Source of the DNA: Bacteroidota bacterium
GTDB lineage: Bacteria; Bacteroidota; Bacteroidia; Flavobacteriales; Weeksellaceae
Length of the DNA stretch: 6,823 nt
Assembly (NCBI GenBank): GCA_018266965.1
Contig: JAFDZJ010000236.1
Coordinates: forward strand, 1-6,823
Direction: 5' to 3'
Below are positions 6,300-6,823 of the stretch, piece after piece. The notes beneath the pieces are model-generated. The model saw nothing but the letters and a program-made list of their open reading frames with translations. It was not told where the DNA came from and did no database searches. A program made the translations under genes and the position numbers. Within the stretch, counting starts at the first letter, position 1. Every line of letters starts with the position of its first letter.

Positions 6300-6375
6300 A
6301 TTGGTTATATATAGTTTTAAAAAAAATCATAAAAACAAAATTAATTTTTGAAACAAAATTCTCTTTTTAAAGTAG

Positions 6376-6823
6376 ATGGCAATAAAATACAGATATTTAT
6401 TAATTTTCATTCTTATAGAAGTATTGACTTTATATGTAAGTAGATATGCGTATGGTACTTACTATAATTTAATTTTCACATTATATTTGGTCATTTTTCC
6501 GCTAATTTTTTACCTCATTTTAAAACAGAAATTTAGTGTACTTGCCTATATTACACTTTTTTATGCCATCTTCAAGTTTTCACCTTTTGTATTTAATGTA
6601 GATAACTCGGTGTTTTCCTTTGTATTTAAGTGGAAAAGGGTAATTAGCATTATATACCTTCTGTATCTTATTACACGCATAATAACCGCTATTAGATCTA
6701 TTAAGAAGGAAAATAATTCTTCAGACGATGATCTTACAAATATTTTATTTTTTTTACTTAAATACTTTCGAATAAAAAAAGTCGCAAGATTATTAAATTT
6801 TGAAGTAGGAGCATTTTACTACT
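6376..6823 (+). CDS. Integral membrane protein, unrecognised, 3' part outside window
   Basis: The frame is open from ATG at 6376 to the window edge (149 codons, incomplete). It has about four hydrophobic segments that could cross the membrane: near residues 7-22, 31-49, 52-71 and 88-107. A basic and acidic linker follows (RSIKKENNSSDDDL, 107-120), then an amphipathic stretch ILFFLLKYFRIKKVARLL (123-140) and NFEVGAFYY at the break. The charge pattern (few ionic residues between helices, Lys/Arg clusters at 83-89 and 107-111) fits an inner-membrane protein. I do not recognise the family, and the conserved part may lie outside the window. The upstream 76 bp after the heptamer array is A/T-rich without a Shine-Dalgarno; an imperfect promoter-like TAnnnTTTG lies at 6342-6350. 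No terminator separates it from GH3, so read-through expression is possible. Confidence 0.75.
   Translation, partial: MAIKYRYLLIFILIEVLTLYVSRYAYGTYYNLIFTLYLVIFPLIFYLILKQKFSVLAYITLFYAIFKFSPFVFNVDNSVFSFVFKWKRVISIIYLLYLITRIITAIRSIKKENNSSDDDLTNILFFLLKYFRIKKVARLLNFEVGAFYY

Noticed and set aside
6244..6304. Heptamer array as a CRISPR or as a terminator
   Set aside because: Units are 7 bp, contiguous and without spacers, and there is no inverted symmetry able to form a stable stem.

Overview
The window is AT-rich chromosomal DNA from a bacterium of the phylum Bacteroidota, most likely order Flavobacteriales and probably family Weeksellaceae (the Chryseobacterium/Elizabethkingia neighbourhood). Three things point there. 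The prolyl oligopeptidase closely resembles, and matches in length, the classical enzyme of Elizabethkingia (formerly Flavobacterium) meningoseptica. The gene starts lack Shine-Dalgarno sequences and are preceded by A/T-rich leaders. All four genes reading out of the two divergent intergenic regions have an exact copy of the Bacteroidota -7 promoter element TAnnTTTG. The taxonomic call comes from memory of these families, not from a search.

Layout, left to right. Positions 1-519 (minus) hold the N-terminal 173 residues of an NAD-dependent sugar-nucleotide epimerase, cut by the window edge just before its catalytic YxxxK. A 128-bp divergent promoter region follows. Next comes a very small, aromatic-free, highly charged lipoprotein (648-905, plus), closed by a near-perfect rho-independent terminator. 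Only about 20 nt after that terminator begins a two-gene plus-strand unit: a DUF2797 protein with a Cys4 zinc-binding motif (984-1778), then an unrecognised lipoprotein (1811-2299). This unit converges on a secreted prolyl oligopeptidase (2471-4588, minus); a hairpin between them mainly terminates the peptidase transcript. A second divergent promoter region (4589-4730) separates the peptidase from a GH3-family acyl-adenylating enzyme (4731-6248, plus), whose promoter lies so close to its ATG that the mRNA may be leaderless. The GH3 stop codon lies inside the first unit of an 8-copy 7-bp tandem repeat. The window ends in the first 149 codons of an integral membrane protein (6376 onwards, plus).

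The genes do not form one pathway. There are short transcription units of one or two genes each: cell-surface sugar metabolism (epimerase), envelope lipoproteins, periplasmic peptide degradation (prolyl oligopeptidase), and two conserved but poorly understood proteins (DUF2797 and GH3). I see no tRNA, rRNA, insertion sequence, CRISPR array, phage gene or defence system, and no gene-free stretch exceeds 300 bases. I do not see convincing evidence of a new multi-gene system. The points most worth following are the leaderless GH3 start, the heptamer array over its stop codon, the DUF2797 gene placed directly behind a terminator, and the inverted repeat over the small lipoprotein's promoter and start.
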